This document shows positions 23,784 to 32,725 of a DNA stretch of 49,245 nt, in pieces. Within the stretch, counting starts at the first letter, position 1. Every line of letters begins with the position of its first letter. The translations under genes and the position numbers were made by a program. Under the pieces are notes generated by a model. That model saw only the letters and a program-made list of their open reading frames with translations, was not told where the DNA came from and made no database searches. This DNA is from Ruminococcaceae bacterium UBA5413. GTDB taxonomy: Bacteria > Bacillota > Clostridia > Oscillospirales > Acutalibacteraceae. The stretch is taken from positions 51,620-100,864 of the forward strand of contig DHNP01000039.1 in the NCBI GenBank assembly GCA_002409585.1. Reading direction: 5' to 3'.

Positions 23784-25859
23784 ATGCCAAGGCAGGTAAC
23801 ACTTGATAAAACTCGTAATATCGGCATAATGGCGCATATAGATGCCGGTAAAACGACTACTACGGAACGTATACTTTATTATACGGGAATAAACCATAAA
23901 ATAGGTGAAGTCCATGATGGCGCCGCCACTATGGACTGGATGGTTCAGGAACAGGAACGCGGCATTACGATTACTTCGGCTGCTACTACCTGCTTTTGGA
24001 AAGGCTGCCGCATCAATATAATCGACACCCCAGGCCACGTCGATTTTACTGTTGAAGTCGAGCGCGCGCTGCGCGTGCTTGACGGCTCCGTAACCGTATT
24101 CTGCGCCAAAGGCGGAGTGGAACCGCAGTCAGAGACAGTATGGCGCCAGGCGGAGCAGTTCGGCGTGCCGCGCATGGCGTATGTCAATAAAATGGACATT
24201 ATGGGCGCTGACTTTTTCCGTGTTGTGCAAATGATGAAAGACAGGCTTAAGTGCAATGCGGTGCCTATACAGCTCCCAGTCGGCAAGGAAGAGACTTTTA
24301 AAGGTATAATCGACCTTATCGACATGAAAGCCGACATTTACTATGACGAAATGGGCAAGGACATGGAAGTCGAGGATATACCCGACGACATGAAGGAACT
24401 TGCCGAAAAGTACCATACCGACCTTATAGAGCACGTTGCCGAACAGGATGATGCCCTTATGGAAAAGTACCTCAACGGCGAAGAGCTTACAAGGGAAGAA
24501 ATCCTTGCGACTATACGCAAAGCTACGATAGCCAACAAGTTTGTGCCGGTTACGTGCGGTTCTTCGTACAAGAACAAGGGCGTGCAGAAGTTGATCGACG
24601 CTATTGTGGCTTTTATGCCGGCACCTACCGACATAAAAGCCATAAAGGGCACAAACCCAGACACCGGTGAAGAAGAAGACTGTCACTCTGACGACAAAGA
24701 GCCTTTTGCCGCTTTGGCGTTTAAGGTAGCTACTGACCCATTTGTCGGCAAGCTCGTGTTCTTCCGTGTGTATTCCGGTATGCTTGAAGCCGGTTCAACC
24801 GTTTATAATTCTGTTAAGAATGATAACGAGCGTATGGGCCGCATCCTACAAATGCACGCTAACCACAGGCAGGATTTGCAGGAAGTTTACGCAGGGGATA
24901 TTGCCGCCGCGGTAGGGCTTAAAAAGACCGGCACGGGCGACACGCTCTGCGACCCTAAACGCAAGATAGTGCTTGAGTCCATGGAGTTTCCGGACCCTGT
25001 TATAAGGGTTGCCATTGAGCCTAAAACAAAGGCCGGCCAGGAAAAAATGGGCATAGCGCTTTCAAAACTTGCTGAAGAAGACCCGACGTTTAAAGCATAT
25101 ACGGACACTGAAACCGGCCAGACGATAATCGCGGGCATGGGCGAGCTTCACCTTGAAATCATTGTAGACAGGCTCCTCCGCGAATTCCATGTTGAGGCTA
25201 ACGTAGGCAAACCGCAGGTTGCGTACAAAGAAACCATCCGCAGGGCTTCACAGGCTGAAACCAAGTACGCAAGGCAGTCTGGCGGACACGGGCAGTACGG
25301 CCACGTTAAGATTACAATCGAGCCTAACAAGGGCAAAGGCTATGAGTTTGTCAATGCCATTACCGGCGGCGTTATACCGAAGGAATTTATTCCGGCCGTC
25401 GACCAGGGCATTCAGGGCGCAATGCTGTCGGGTGTTGTAGCCGGCTATCCTGTCGTTGACACAAAGGTAACTTTGTACGACGGCTCTTTCCATGAAGTCG
25501 ACTCCTCTGAGCTTGCGTTTAAAATTGCGGGCTCCATGGCGTTTAAAGATGCGATGTCAAAAGCTGACCCTGTCATACTCGAACCTATCATGGATGTTAC
25601 GGTAACTACACCTGAAGACTACATGGGCGACGTTATGGGCGACTTGAACTCACGCCGCGGCATGATAGAAGGTATGGATGTTATCCCGGGCGCACAGCAG
25701 ATAAGGGCTAAGGTGCCGCTTTCGGAAATGTTCGGTTACGCGACGGATTTGCGCTCAAAAACACAGGGGCGCGGCCAGTATGTCATGCAGCCGGGAGAGT
25801 ATGCCGAAGTGCCTAAAAATATAGCTGAAAAAATCACTGCTGACAGCAGCAAAAAGTGA
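23784..25859 (+). CDS. fusA: elongation factor G
   Basis: Translocation GTPase, 691 residues, five-domain layout. G-domain motifs: AHIDAGKTTTTERILYYTG (P-loop), the RGITITSAAT switch I, DTPGHVDF (G3) and NKMD (G4). Domain IV is normal. It is the classic str-operon EF-G rather than a ribosome-protection or spdB-like paralogue. TAGGAGG precedes the ATG by six bases. tuf follows after 108 bases. Confidence 0.98.
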   Translation: MPRQVTLDKTRNIGIMAHIDAGKTTTTERILYYTGINHKIGEVHDGAATMDWMVQEQERGITITSAATTCFWKGCRINIIDTPGHVDFTVEVERALRVLDGSVTVFCAKGGVEPQSETVWRQAEQFGVPRMAYVNKMDIMGADFFRVVQMMKDRLKCNAVPIQLPVGKEETFKGIIDLIDMKADIYYDEMGKDMEVEDIPDDMKELAEKYHTDLIEHVAEQDDALMEKYLNGEELTREEILATIRKATIANKFVPVTCGSSYKNKGVQKLIDAIVAFMPAPTDIKAIKGTNPDTGEEEDCHSDDKEPFAALAFKVATDPFVGKLVFFRVYSGMLEAGSTVYNSVKNDNERMGRILQMHANHRQDLQEVYAGDIAAAVGLKKTGTGDTLCDPKRKIVLESMEFPDPVIRVAIEPKTKAGQEKMGIALSKLAEEDPTFKAYTDTETGQTIIAGMGELHLEIIVDRLLREFHVEANVGKPQVAYKETIRRASQAETKYARQSGGHGQYGHVKITIEPNKGKGYEFVNAITGGVIPKEFIPAVDQGIQGAMLSGVVAGYPVVDTKVTLYDGSFHEVDSSELAFKIAGSMAFKDAMSKADPVILEPIMDVTVTTPEDYMGDVMGDLNSRRGMIEGMDVIPGAQQIRAKVPLSEMFGYATDLRSKTQGRGQYVMQPGEYAEVPKNIAEKITADSSKK

Positions 25860-25878
25860 TATTTAAAGTAAATAGCAC

Positions 25879-25907
25879 TTGATTTTTTAGTGTGTAATTG
25901 CTAAAAT
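25879..25907 (+). promoter_or_regulatory. candidate internal promoter before tuf
   Basis: TTGATT (25879-25884), a 17-bp spacer and TAAAAT (25902-25907), in the 108-base fusA-tuf gap. It could give extra tuf transcript. Confidence 0.5.
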
Positions 25908-25967
25908 AATAAGCATATCGTTAATTTAAAAATTATTTATACAGTTAAATACAAAGGAGGATTTCCA

Positions 25968-27170
25968 ATGGCTAAACAGAAATTTGACAGGTCGAAACCA
26001 CATGTAAACATTGGTACCATAGGCCATGTTGACCACGGCAAAACAACGCTTACGGCCGCTATTACAAAAGTCCTTAACTTTAAGGGCGAGGCCAACTTTG
26101 TTGATTATGCCAACATCGACAAGGCTCCTGAAGAGAGGGACCGCGGTATTACCATAAATACTGCACATGTTGAGTATCAAACAGAAAAGCGCCACTACGC
26201 GCACGTTGACTGCCCTGGCCATGCCGACTACATTAAGAACATGATTACGGGAGCTGCGCAGATGGACGGCGCAATCCTTGTCGTTTCAGCAGCAGACGGC
26301 CCCATGCCACAAACGAGGGAGCACATACTCCTTGCAAGGCAGTCTGGCGTAAAATATATCGTTGTGTTTATGAACAAGGTAGACCAGGTCGACGACGACG
26401 AGCTGCTCGACATAGTCGAGATGGACATCCGCGACTTGCTCAACCAGTATGAATTCCCGGGTGATGATGTTCCGATTATCCGCGGTTCCGCGCTTAAGGC
26501 ACTTGAGTCAAAGTCCACTGACCCCGATGCACCGGAGTACAAATGCATTTGGGAGCTTATGGATGCTGTAGACAGTTATATTCCTACTCCTGAGCGTAAA
26601 TCTGACCTGCCGTTCCTTATGCCTGTTGAAGACGTTATGACTATTTCCGGGCGCGGCACTGTCGCCACCGGCAGGGTTGAGCGCGGTACAGCGAGAATAA
26701 ACGATGAAGTAGAAATAGTAGGCTTAAGCCCTGAAAAGAAAAAGTCAGTCATTACAGGACTTGAAATGTTCAGGAAAACACTTGACTTTGCCGAAGCAGG
26801 CGACAACATCGGCGTTCTTCTCCGCGGCATACAGAGGGAAGAAATCAAGCGCGGCCAGGTTCTTGCAAAGCCGGGTTCGGTTCACCCGCACTCCAAATTC
26901 AAGGGCCAGGTTTACGTACTGACTAAAGACGAAGGCGGCCGCCATACTGCTTTCTTCAACAATTACCGCCCGCAGTTCTACTTCAGGACTACAGACGTAA
27001 CAGGAACAATTAAACTGCCGGACGACACAAAAATGTGCATGCCTGGCGATAACGTCGAAATGGAAGTAGAACTTATTACACCGGTAGCCATGGAAGAAGG
27101 CCTCCGCTTCACTATCCGTGAAGGCGGCCATACGGTTGGTTCCGGCGTTGTAGCTAAGATTCTTGACTAA
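25968..27170 (+). CDS. tuf: elongation factor Tu
   Basis: GTPase that carries aminoacyl-tRNA to the ribosome, 400 residues. P-loop GHVDHGKTTLTAAI, switch I RGITINTAHVEY, DCPGHADYIKNMITGAAQMD, NKVDQVDD and the domain II/III landmarks are all standard. AAAGGAGG lies eight bases or so before the ATG. It is the last gene of the str operon and has a strong terminator after it. A second tuf copy, if any, is outside the window. Confidence 0.98.
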   Translation: MAKQKFDRSKPHVNIGTIGHVDHGKTTLTAAITKVLNFKGEANFVDYANIDKAPEERDRGITINTAHVEYQTEKRHYAHVDCPGHADYIKNMITGAAQMDGAILVVSAADGPMPQTREHILLARQSGVKYIVVFMNKVDQVDDDELLDIVEMDIRDLLNQYEFPGDDVPIIRGSALKALESKSTDPDAPEYKCIWELMDAVDSYIPTPERKSDLPFLMPVEDVMTISGRGTVATGRVERGTARINDEVEIVGLSPEKKKSVITGLEMFRKTLDFAEAGDNIGVLLRGIQREEIKRGQVLAKPGSVHPHSKFKGQVYVLTKDEGGRHTAFFNNYRPQFYFRTTDVTGTIKLPDDTKMCMPGDNVEMEVELITPVAMEEGLRFTIREGGHTVGSGVVAKILD

Positions 27171-27190
27171 GCTTTAATTTGCGTTTAAAA

Positions 27191-27228
27191 AAGCCCGCCG
27201 CAGAATGTAAATTTTGCGGCGGGCTTTT
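27191..27228 (+). terminator. intrinsic terminator of the str operon
   Basis: Stem GCCCGCCGCA (27193-27202) with TGCGGCGGGC (27215-27224), followed by TTTT and preceded by an A-run, so it may also act on the opposite strand for ypeB. Confidence 0.9.
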
Positions 27229-27283
27229 CTATGCCGGAAATACATATAAAGCATAACATGTCCGGCGGCGCAATTATGATTTT

Positions 27284-28558
27284 TTACCGTACAAGTACGC
27301 CGTTGTCGGAGAACTGCAGTATAAGGATATCTTCTTCATAGCCGTTTGCGGCGTTTATATAAACAAGGACCTTGTCACCGTCATTTCCGGTGCATAAAAA
27401 TTCGTAGCACAGCACTTCACTAAGACCCGGCGTCGGTATGACGGCTATACCGCTCTTATTGACAGTTAAGTATTTGCTTAATTTTTTTTGCGCGTCCTGC
27501 AGGCTTATTTTAGTGCTTATGCTGCGGCTTGCGTGATTCATTATATAGCCTGTTGCCTGAAACCTTACCACTTCGCCTGTATCAAGCGCGATGCCGACTT
27601 TTATTAAGTCAGGGTAACAGACGGCGCCGTCCTGCACAAAGGCGTAATTTATAAGGCATATGCCGTTGTTTATGACATAATAGCTTTCTTTCATGCCGGA
27701 AATGCCGCGCTTAAGAAGAAAAGCTTCAGCTGTTTTTGAAGCGGACGAGTAGTCAAGCTTTTCTTTTCCAATAGTACGGCTGTTGGACATTTCCGACACA
27801 AACCCGCCCGCCTTCGTTATACATATGCGCAGGTTTTTATCAGCCGAAGTGAAGTTGTAAGTCGGCATGGTACCGGCAGTGTCCTGTATATGGACAAGCT
27901 TTTTATAGTCCGTGTTTAAAAAGTCGGCGGCGTTTTTTTGCGCTTCGGCCTGTGAGAGATTTTTCTTTCCCGACGTCAGTTTCGGGTTTTTATGGCCTAC
28001 GCTGTCGGAAAAAGGACCGTCGTATATAAGGGACGGAAAATTAGAGAAATCCTTAGAAGTTTCATCAAAAGAATCGCTTAGGTAACTTCCACTGAAATCC
28101 GGGCTTGTGCTTTCCAAGTCTGTACCAAGTTTTTTGGCGTAACTCTCAAGGCTCTGCATAGTTTTGTACTCACTGGCGCTTATGCTGCTGCCTTCTGATA
28201 TTTTCCTGGAAAGCGCCATGGAAAAATCCCCGACCTGCGAGATGAATTTGCTTACGTTTGAAATTGAATTGTCCGTAAGCGGCAAAGTTGAAAGGGAAGT
28301 CTTTGCCACGGCGCACTCCTGCATAAGTTTTTCTGTAAGGCCGTTCTGCTCAGTCGCGGTATTTGCGTAGACCGCTTTGTTCAAAGTCGTCCTCATGTTG
28401 GTCACGCTTTCGCGCAGGTCGCTTAAAGAACGCGTATAACCGTACTGCATGTCGCGCTTATACCGCTCAGCTTTTGAAAAGCCGTACACGGCCGCGCCGC
28501 CAAGCCCTATGATAAGAAGGGCCGTAACGGTTACCTCAACAATCTTTCGCTTGTTCAT
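27284..28558 (-). CDS. ypeB: spore germination protein YpeB
   Basis: A 424-residue protein with an N-terminal membrane anchor (about 8-27), a coiled helical N-domain, the family hallmark FPSLIYDGPFSDSV, and PepSY-like repeats through the C-terminal half. In Bacillus, YpeB is made in the forespore and is needed to keep the cortex-lytic enzyme SleB stable in the spore. Here no sleB is adjacent: the gene stands alone between the tuf terminator and the divergent EAL gene. AGGGTGAG precedes the ATG. I looked for sigma-G boxes upstream and saw nothing convincing. Confidence 0.9.
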   Translation of the reverse strand: MNKRKIVEVTVTALLIIGLGGAAVYGFSKAERYKRDMQYGYTRSLSDLRESVTNMRTTLNKAVYANTATEQNGLTEKLMQECAVAKTSLSTLPLTDNSISNVSKFISQVGDFSMALSRKISEGSSISASEYKTMQSLESYAKKLGTDLESTSPDFSGSYLSDSFDETSKDFSNFPSLIYDGPFSDSVGHKNPKLTSGKKNLSQAEAQKNAADFLNTDYKKLVHIQDTAGTMPTYNFTSADKNLRICITKAGGFVSEMSNSRTIGKEKLDYSSASKTAEAFLLKRGISGMKESYYVINNGICLINYAFVQDGAVCYPDLIKVGIALDTGEVVRFQATGYIMNHASRSISTKISLQDAQKKLSKYLTVNKSGIAVIPTPGLSEVLCYEFLCTGNDGDKVLVYINAANGYEEDILILQFSDNGVLVR

Positions 28559-28954
28559 TTTCTCACCCTAAAGTATTTTCATCATAATTTGCATTATTTA
28601 TTCAAGCCTGTTTTAATTCCGTATTCAATCCGTATGTATAATGTTGTAATAATTGCAGGCGCTGTATTTGTGAACAGTTACAAAAATCCAAAACTTTAGG
28701 ACGCGCTATATACTTTTGCTATAATTCGTGATATGATATAAATAATAAATAGTAATAAAAAATTATATATTTTACCATTTCTTTTATTCATTATTGATAT
28801 TAATAGAAGTTTTGTCATAAATGCATTGCTGCCGGAAACAAATATGCCGAAATGCCTTTTTGGCACATATTAAAGCGTAAATTGCATAAGATAATTTCTC
28901 AGCTTGCGGTGTTACTAAACCGAGGTAATTAAATGACAGAATAAAGGTGAGAAT
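28559..28954. other. 396-base AT-rich divergent region between ypeB and the EAL gene
   Basis: Must hold promoters for both neighbours. The only clear element is an extended -10 on the plus strand, TGC-TATAAT (28717-28725), with a poor -35, about 230 bases before the EAL gene. I see no reading frame with a ribosome site, no known RNA gene and no terminator. Confidence 0.45.
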
Positions 28955-29818
28955 ATGCAGGACTCGATTGTCGTTCCTGATTTGAAGCCGGATATTGCCG
29001 GCAGCCACTGCACTTGCAACGATAACATGCCTTATTCTAAAGCCGCCGGTATGGCGGATACGGAAATTGAACGGCTAATATATGAAGCCCTTGATTATAA
29101 CCGCTTTGAAGTTTATTACCAGCCCCTTTACTCCATATGCGATGGAAAGTTTACCGAAGCGGAAGCGCTGTTGAGGATGCGCGGAGCAGACGGCAAGTTT
29201 GTTCCGCCTGACAAGTTCATACCGGTTGCCGAAGAAACCGGCCTCATAGTAGACATAGGCCTTTTCGTACTTAAAAAAGTATGCGGTTATATAAAGTACC
29301 TCCAGTCATGCCATATATATATATCCGCGATATCAGTAAACCTTTCCGTGGCCCAGCTTATGCGCGACGATGCCGTGTCGCGCCTGCTGCAGACTATAAA
29401 GGACAGCGGTGTTTCACCAAAGCATATACTGTTTGAAATTACCGAAAGCGTCCTCATAAGCAATTACGCAAAAATATCAGATAAATTAACAGAGATGAGC
29501 GAGTCAGGCATACGCTTTGCGCTCGACGACTTCGGTACGGGATACTCAAACCTTACCCGCGTCATAAGCCTGCCGTTTAACGTCATAAAACTTGACAAGA
29601 GCCTTATATGGGATTCTATGGAAAACAGAAAGTGCAACATTATAATACACGACCTTACGAGGACGTTTAAAAACGTAAACCTTTCTGTTACCGCGGAGGG
29701 CGTTGAAACGCAGGAGCACGACGACTTTGTAAGAATGTGCGGGTGTGATAAGATACAGGGTTTCCGCTATGCCAAACCAATGCCTGTATGCGAGGCGATC
29801 AATTATTTTGTAAGGTAA
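28955..29818 (+). CDS. EAL-domain cyclic-di-GMP phosphodiesterase
   Basis: A 287-residue protein that is almost entirely an EAL domain (about 40-285) behind a short, Cys-containing N-terminus (HCTC). The catalytic residues are all visible: Glu70-Ala71-Leu72, Asn129 in SVNLS, Glu161 in FEITES, Asp191/Asp192 in LDDFGTGYSNL, Lys212 in IKLDKS, Glu248 and Glu251 in AEGVET, and Gln268. It should therefore hydrolyse c-di-GMP to pGpG. There is no GGDEF or PAS domain and no membrane helix, so it acts in the cytoplasm. AAAGGTGAG lies five bases before the ATG. A terminator follows. Confidence 0.93.
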   Translation: MQDSIVVPDLKPDIAGSHCTCNDNMPYSKAAGMADTEIERLIYEALDYNRFEVYYQPLYSICDGKFTEAEALLRMRGADGKFVPPDKFIPVAEETGLIVDIGLFVLKKVCGYIKYLQSCHIYISAISVNLSVAQLMRDDAVSRLLQTIKDSGVSPKHILFEITESVLISNYAKISDKLTEMSESGIRFALDDFGTGYSNLTRVISLPFNVIKLDKSLIWDSMENRKCNIIIHDLTRTFKNVNLSVTAEGVETQEHDDFVRMCGCDKIQGFRYAKPMPVCEAINYFVR

Positions 29819-29852
29819 CAGGATTTATATAAATACCGGCCGTAAAATGCGT

Positions 29853-29895
29853 AATGCGCTTTAAAGGGCTTTTAACCTTTTAAAGCGCATTTTTA
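29853..29895 (+). terminator. intrinsic terminator between EAL and CotF-type genes
   Basis: AATGCGCTTTAAAGG (29853-29867) pairs with CCTTTTAAAGCGCATT (29876-29891) with one bulged base, then TTTT. The genes converge here, so it may work in both directions. Confidence 0.8.
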
Positions 29896-29918
29896 CATTT
29901 AAAACGTGGAGAAATGTT

Positions 29919-30380
29919 TCAGCCGTACATATTATTTGCGGCCATATAATTGTAAAGCTGTTCGCCGTGTTCCTGCTCTTCTTTCTGTATATGGTTAAGG
30001 TCGTTTCTGATGCCGGTGTCTTTGAACTCGAAGATACTTGTGTCATATACAGAGGACACGTGTTTCTCCGTTGAGAGCATGTCGGTGCACAGGAATGCAT
30101 CCTTTGCTTTATTGGGGTCAGCGGAGGCTGCCGTGTAAGTTTGGGTAAAGCCGGCCTGTGCCTGCTGCCCTCCGCCTGACGGCATTTGCGGTACGGTGCC
30201 GCCGAGTATCTGGGTTATGGTGTTCAGGTGCTGCTGCTCTGCCTGGCCGATTTGGCCGAACAGGCTTTTCAGCTGAGCATCATTTGCGTCGTTTGAATAT
30301 CTGCCGTACTTTTCAACACACACTTCTTCCTGTTTTTTCAGGTCCTGCAGGAGCGATGTTTCTTTTTGGTTAAGCTGCAT
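29919..30380 (-). CDS. spore coat protein, CotF/ferritin-like family
   Basis: A 153-residue helical protein of the CotF (Coat_F) family, common in spore formers. Two helical halves, each with an HxxE-like pattern (residues near QAEQQHLNTI and IQKEEQEHGEQLYNYM), flank a Gly/Gln-rich linker (GGGQQAQAG). TSEKHVSS-type spacing and the C-terminal NYMAANNMYG fit the family. Members are found in the spore coat or forespore; a biochemical role is not settled. GGAGAGGTGAT gives strong translation. It is a single gene converging on the EAL gene. Confidence 0.8.
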   Translation of the reverse strand: MQLNQKETSLLQDLKKQEEVCVEKYGRYSNDANDAQLKSLFGQIGQAEQQHLNTITQILGGTVPQMPSGGGQQAQAGFTQTYTAASADPNKAKDAFLCTDMLSTEKHVSSVYDTSIFEFKDTGIRNDLNHIQKEEQEHGEQLYNYMAANNMYG

Positions 30381-30622
30381 AAAAAATCACCTCTCCATTA
30401 TTTTGTTTATTATCGCGTATTTTATTCGCCGTAACGGGCCTGCCGTTAAAAACAGCGGTGAGGGGCATTACAGCGTACCGTAAAAAAATATTTACGGTTT
30501 TTAACTCAACCGTCTTTATAAATATTTGCATTTCTGTTATAATAAAATAGTATAGCAAGACATAAATACGCTTTGTATCCGCGCATGGCCCATCCCGCAC
30601 CGGTAATAAGCGCCGGCTGGTA

Positions 30623-30651
30623 TTGCATTTTTACAATGCTTGTTGTATGAT
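30623..30651 (+). promoter_or_regulatory. candidate promoter of ireB
   Basis: TTGCAT (30623-30628), 17-bp spacer, TATGAT (30646-30651), 21 bases before the ATG. A second possible element, extended -10 TGT-TATAAT, lies at 30535-30543. Confidence 0.45.
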
Positions 30652-30672
30652 TTAGTCGATGGAGGTGCTTCC

Positions 30673-30918
30673 ATGTTTGACAAAACAATGACGTTTTCCC
30701 TTAGCGATGACCGTGAGGAAAATATTAAAAAAATCCTTACGGCAGTTTACGATGCTTTAAAGGAAAAAGGATACAACCCTATAAGCCAGATTGTCGGCTA
30801 CATTCTGTCGGAAGACCCAACATATATAACTACACACAACAACGCGCGAAGCCTTATCCGCAGAATTGACCGCGACGAGCTTTTGCAGGTATTGTTGAAA
30901 TCTTACCTGGGCGAATAA
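30673..30918 (+). CDS. ireB: IreB family regulatory phosphoprotein (UPF0297)
   Basis: An 81-residue cytoplasmic protein. The conserved core is plain: KTMTFSLSDDREENIKKIL, then EKGYNPISQIVGYILSEDPTYI and HNNARSLIRRIDRDELLQ. In enterococci IreB is a substrate of the Ser/Thr kinase IreK and tunes cephalosporin resistance; elsewhere the family is less studied. The start is the ATG after GGAGGTG; an upstream in-frame codon would add 11 residues foreign to the family. In many Firmicutes ruvX/yqgF lies next door, but here the neighbour is an unknown protein. Confidence 0.92.
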   Translation: MFDKTMTFSLSDDREENIKKILTAVYDALKEKGYNPISQIVGYILSEDPTYITTHNNARSLIRRIDRDELLQVLLKSYLGE

Positions 30919-30960
30919 TTAGCTTGCACAATAAATAAATACACGGGAGGTACCGGCACA

Positions 30961-31263
30961 TTGAGCAGCATTAAAAAAACAGAGCCTGGATTTCCAACTT
31001 ATAAGGGAAAGCCGTTAGTACGCTGCGGCGATACTATATATTATGGCAGTATGAAGGACAAATACGTAGTTAAACTTGAGATAAAAAGCAAAAAAAAGGT
31101 AAAAGATATGGATGTCGCAGACAAAGTGACCGTACAGCTTATGCACACGGGCAGGGCTACGTTTGACAGAAAGCAAATAGTAAAAACGAGCGAAAAGTCA
31201 GGGCTGTACCTTGCTATGGACATAGCCGATGCATGGCTCAGAAGGGCGCTTGGCGAAGCCTGA
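30961..31263 (+). CDS. conserved hypothetical protein (Clostridia)
   Basis: A 100-residue soluble protein. I recognise the pattern (YKGKPLVRCGDTIYYG, then DKYVVKLEI, then DVADKVTVQLM and a KTSEKSGLYLAMDIADAWLRRAL end) as a conserved Clostridia family without an assigned function. It has no signal peptide or membrane helix. The start is a TTG eight to nine bases after GGGAGGT. It lies 42 bases after ireB and is followed by a terminator, so it may share the ireB transcript. Confidence 0.8.
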   Translation: MSSIKKTEPGFPTYKGKPLVRCGDTIYYGSMKDKYVVKLEIKSKKKVKDMDVADKVTVQLMHTGRATFDRKQIVKTSEKSGLYLAMDIADAWLRRALGEA

Positions 31264-31316
31264 GAGGCTTTTTTCGGGCAGCCGCCGTCTAACGTCTAAC
31301 AATACTGATTTTTCTC

Positions 31317-31353
31317 GCGGAGCCGTGCTTTTAAGCCGCGGCTCCGCATTTTT
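31317..31353 (+). terminator. intrinsic terminator after the ireB unit
   Basis: Stem GCGGAGCCG (31317-31325) with CGGCTCCGC (31339-31347), 13-base loop, then ATTTTT. Confidence 0.88.
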
Positions 31354-31408
31354 GCCATTAAAGGCACATATGTTTACGCTGCGTTATATAAAAAGGAGTT
31401 TTATTTTT

Positions 31409-32692
31409 ATGGCTGCACCCCTTTATGAAGCACTGGTAAAGTATAAGCTGTCGGGAAAATCTTCTTTTCATACGCCAGGGCATAAAAATAATCCGGAAGC
31501 GCTTCCCAAAAACATCTTCGGGCTTGATTATACGGAACTGCCTGAAACCGGCAGCCTTTTCGACGGAACTTCACCTTTTGCTGAAGCCGAGGAGCTTGCC
31601 GCACGGCTTTTCGGAACGGCGCGCACGTGCTTTTCAGCGGGCGGATGTACGCTCTGCATACAGGCCATGCTGCGCCTTGCCTTGCCAAACGGCGGAAAGA
31701 TGCTTTGCTCAAGGGTTATACACCGGAGCGCCGTTAATACAATGGCCCTGCTTGGCATAGAACCTTTATGGGCTATGCCGCAGGATATATGCGCGGCGCT
31801 TGCCGAAGCTCCGGACGTAAGGGCCGTTTACATTACAAGTCCGGACTATTACGGGCGTATTACCGACGTCAGCCGGCTTTCGGAGGCATGCAGGCAAAGG
31901 AAGCTGCCGCTGCTTGTTGACTGCGCGCACGGCACGCAGCTTATGTTTACAAAGCCAAGGCTGCATCCGCTGCTTTTCGGTGCATCCATGACTGCGGACT
32001 CTGCACATAAAACGCTCGGCGTGCTGACAGGCGGCGCGTGGCTCAACATTGCGGACGGCAGGTTCGCGCGCGGCGCAAAGGAGGCCATGGCGCTTTTCGG
32101 CTCGACAAGCCCGAGCTACCCCGTTATGGTTTCGCTTGACATATGCCGCGAAATGCTGCAGGAAGGCAAGCTTGACTTTGAGGCGCTGCAGGAAAGGACG
32201 GCCCGCGTCAAGAAGCTTGCCGCCGGCAGGGGAATAACCATGCCTGCAGGACTTACCGACCCGACGCGGATAACGCTTGACACCGCGTCCGTCGGGATGA
32301 AGGGTACGGATGCGGCTGAATTTTTAAGGCAAAACGGAGTAGAACCTGAGTACGCCGACAGCGCCTTTGTCATATTAATCGCTACGCCGTTTAACACAGA
32401 GGCGGACTTCATACGTCTTGAAAAGGCTATAGGCAAACTGCCCGTTGGAAAACCGCTTAATATAGGCGCGGAACTGCCGCCTCTGCCGCCCGTTAATGCA
32501 AGCCTGCGCGAGGCCGTCCTTGCGGAGCATGAGTATGCCCCGCTTGAAAGTGCCGCAGGCATGACGGCGGCAGAGGCTGTGTGCCCGTGCCCGCCGGGGA
32601 TACCTGTTGTTATGCCTGGCGAGATAATAACGCCGGACGTTATCCCTTTTTTACGCAGCTATGGCTTTTCGGAAATAAAAGTGTTAAAATAA
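31409..32692 (+). CDS. Orn/Lys/Arg decarboxylase-type PLP enzyme (YaaO-like)
   Basis: Fold-type I PLP enzyme, 427 residues. It has the HTPGHKN motif near the N-terminus (about 21-27), an Asp171/His174 cofactor pair in VDCAHGTQ and the Schiff-base Lys201 in SAHKTLG. This matches the Orn/Lys/Arg decarboxylase major domain, and the short C-terminal domain fits the YaaO subgroup, whose substrate is not firmly known (arginine or lysine is usual). The ATG at 31409 follows AAAAGGAG; the reading frame runs further upstream, but through the terminator at 31317-31353, so longer starts are rejected. It heads a cluster in yaaO-holB-yaaT order, with holB 33 bases on. Confidence 0.85.
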   Translation: MAAPLYEALVKYKLSGKSSFHTPGHKNNPEALPKNIFGLDYTELPETGSLFDGTSPFAEAEELAARLFGTARTCFSAGGCTLCIQAMLRLALPNGGKMLCSRVIHRSAVNTMALLGIEPLWAMPQDICAALAEAPDVRAVYITSPDYYGRITDVSRLSEACRQRKLPLLVDCAHGTQLMFTKPRLHPLLFGASMTADSAHKTLGVLTGGAWLNIADGRFARGAKEAMALFGSTSPSYPVMVSLDICREMLQEGKLDFEALQERTARVKKLAAGRGITMPAGLTDPTRITLDTASVGMKGTDAAEFLRQNGVEPEYADSAFVILIATPFNTEADFIRLEKAIGKLPVGKPLNIGAELPPLPPVNASLREAVLAEHEYAPLESAAGMTAAEAVCPCPPGIPVVMPGEIITPDVIPFLRSYGFSEIKVLK

Positions 32693-32725
32693 CAGTAAAC
32701 TATAAATATACGGAACGGCTGTAAT

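Noticed and set aside
28559..28700. Sigma-G promoter for ypeB
   Set aside because: A TGAATA-like -35 exists on the minus strand, but no CATACTA-like -10 lies at 17-18 bases from it.
31229..31408. In-frame extension of the decarboxylase upstream to 31229
   Set aside because: It overlaps the end of the previous gene and runs through a strong terminator hairpin; AAAAGGAG marks the ATG at 31409.
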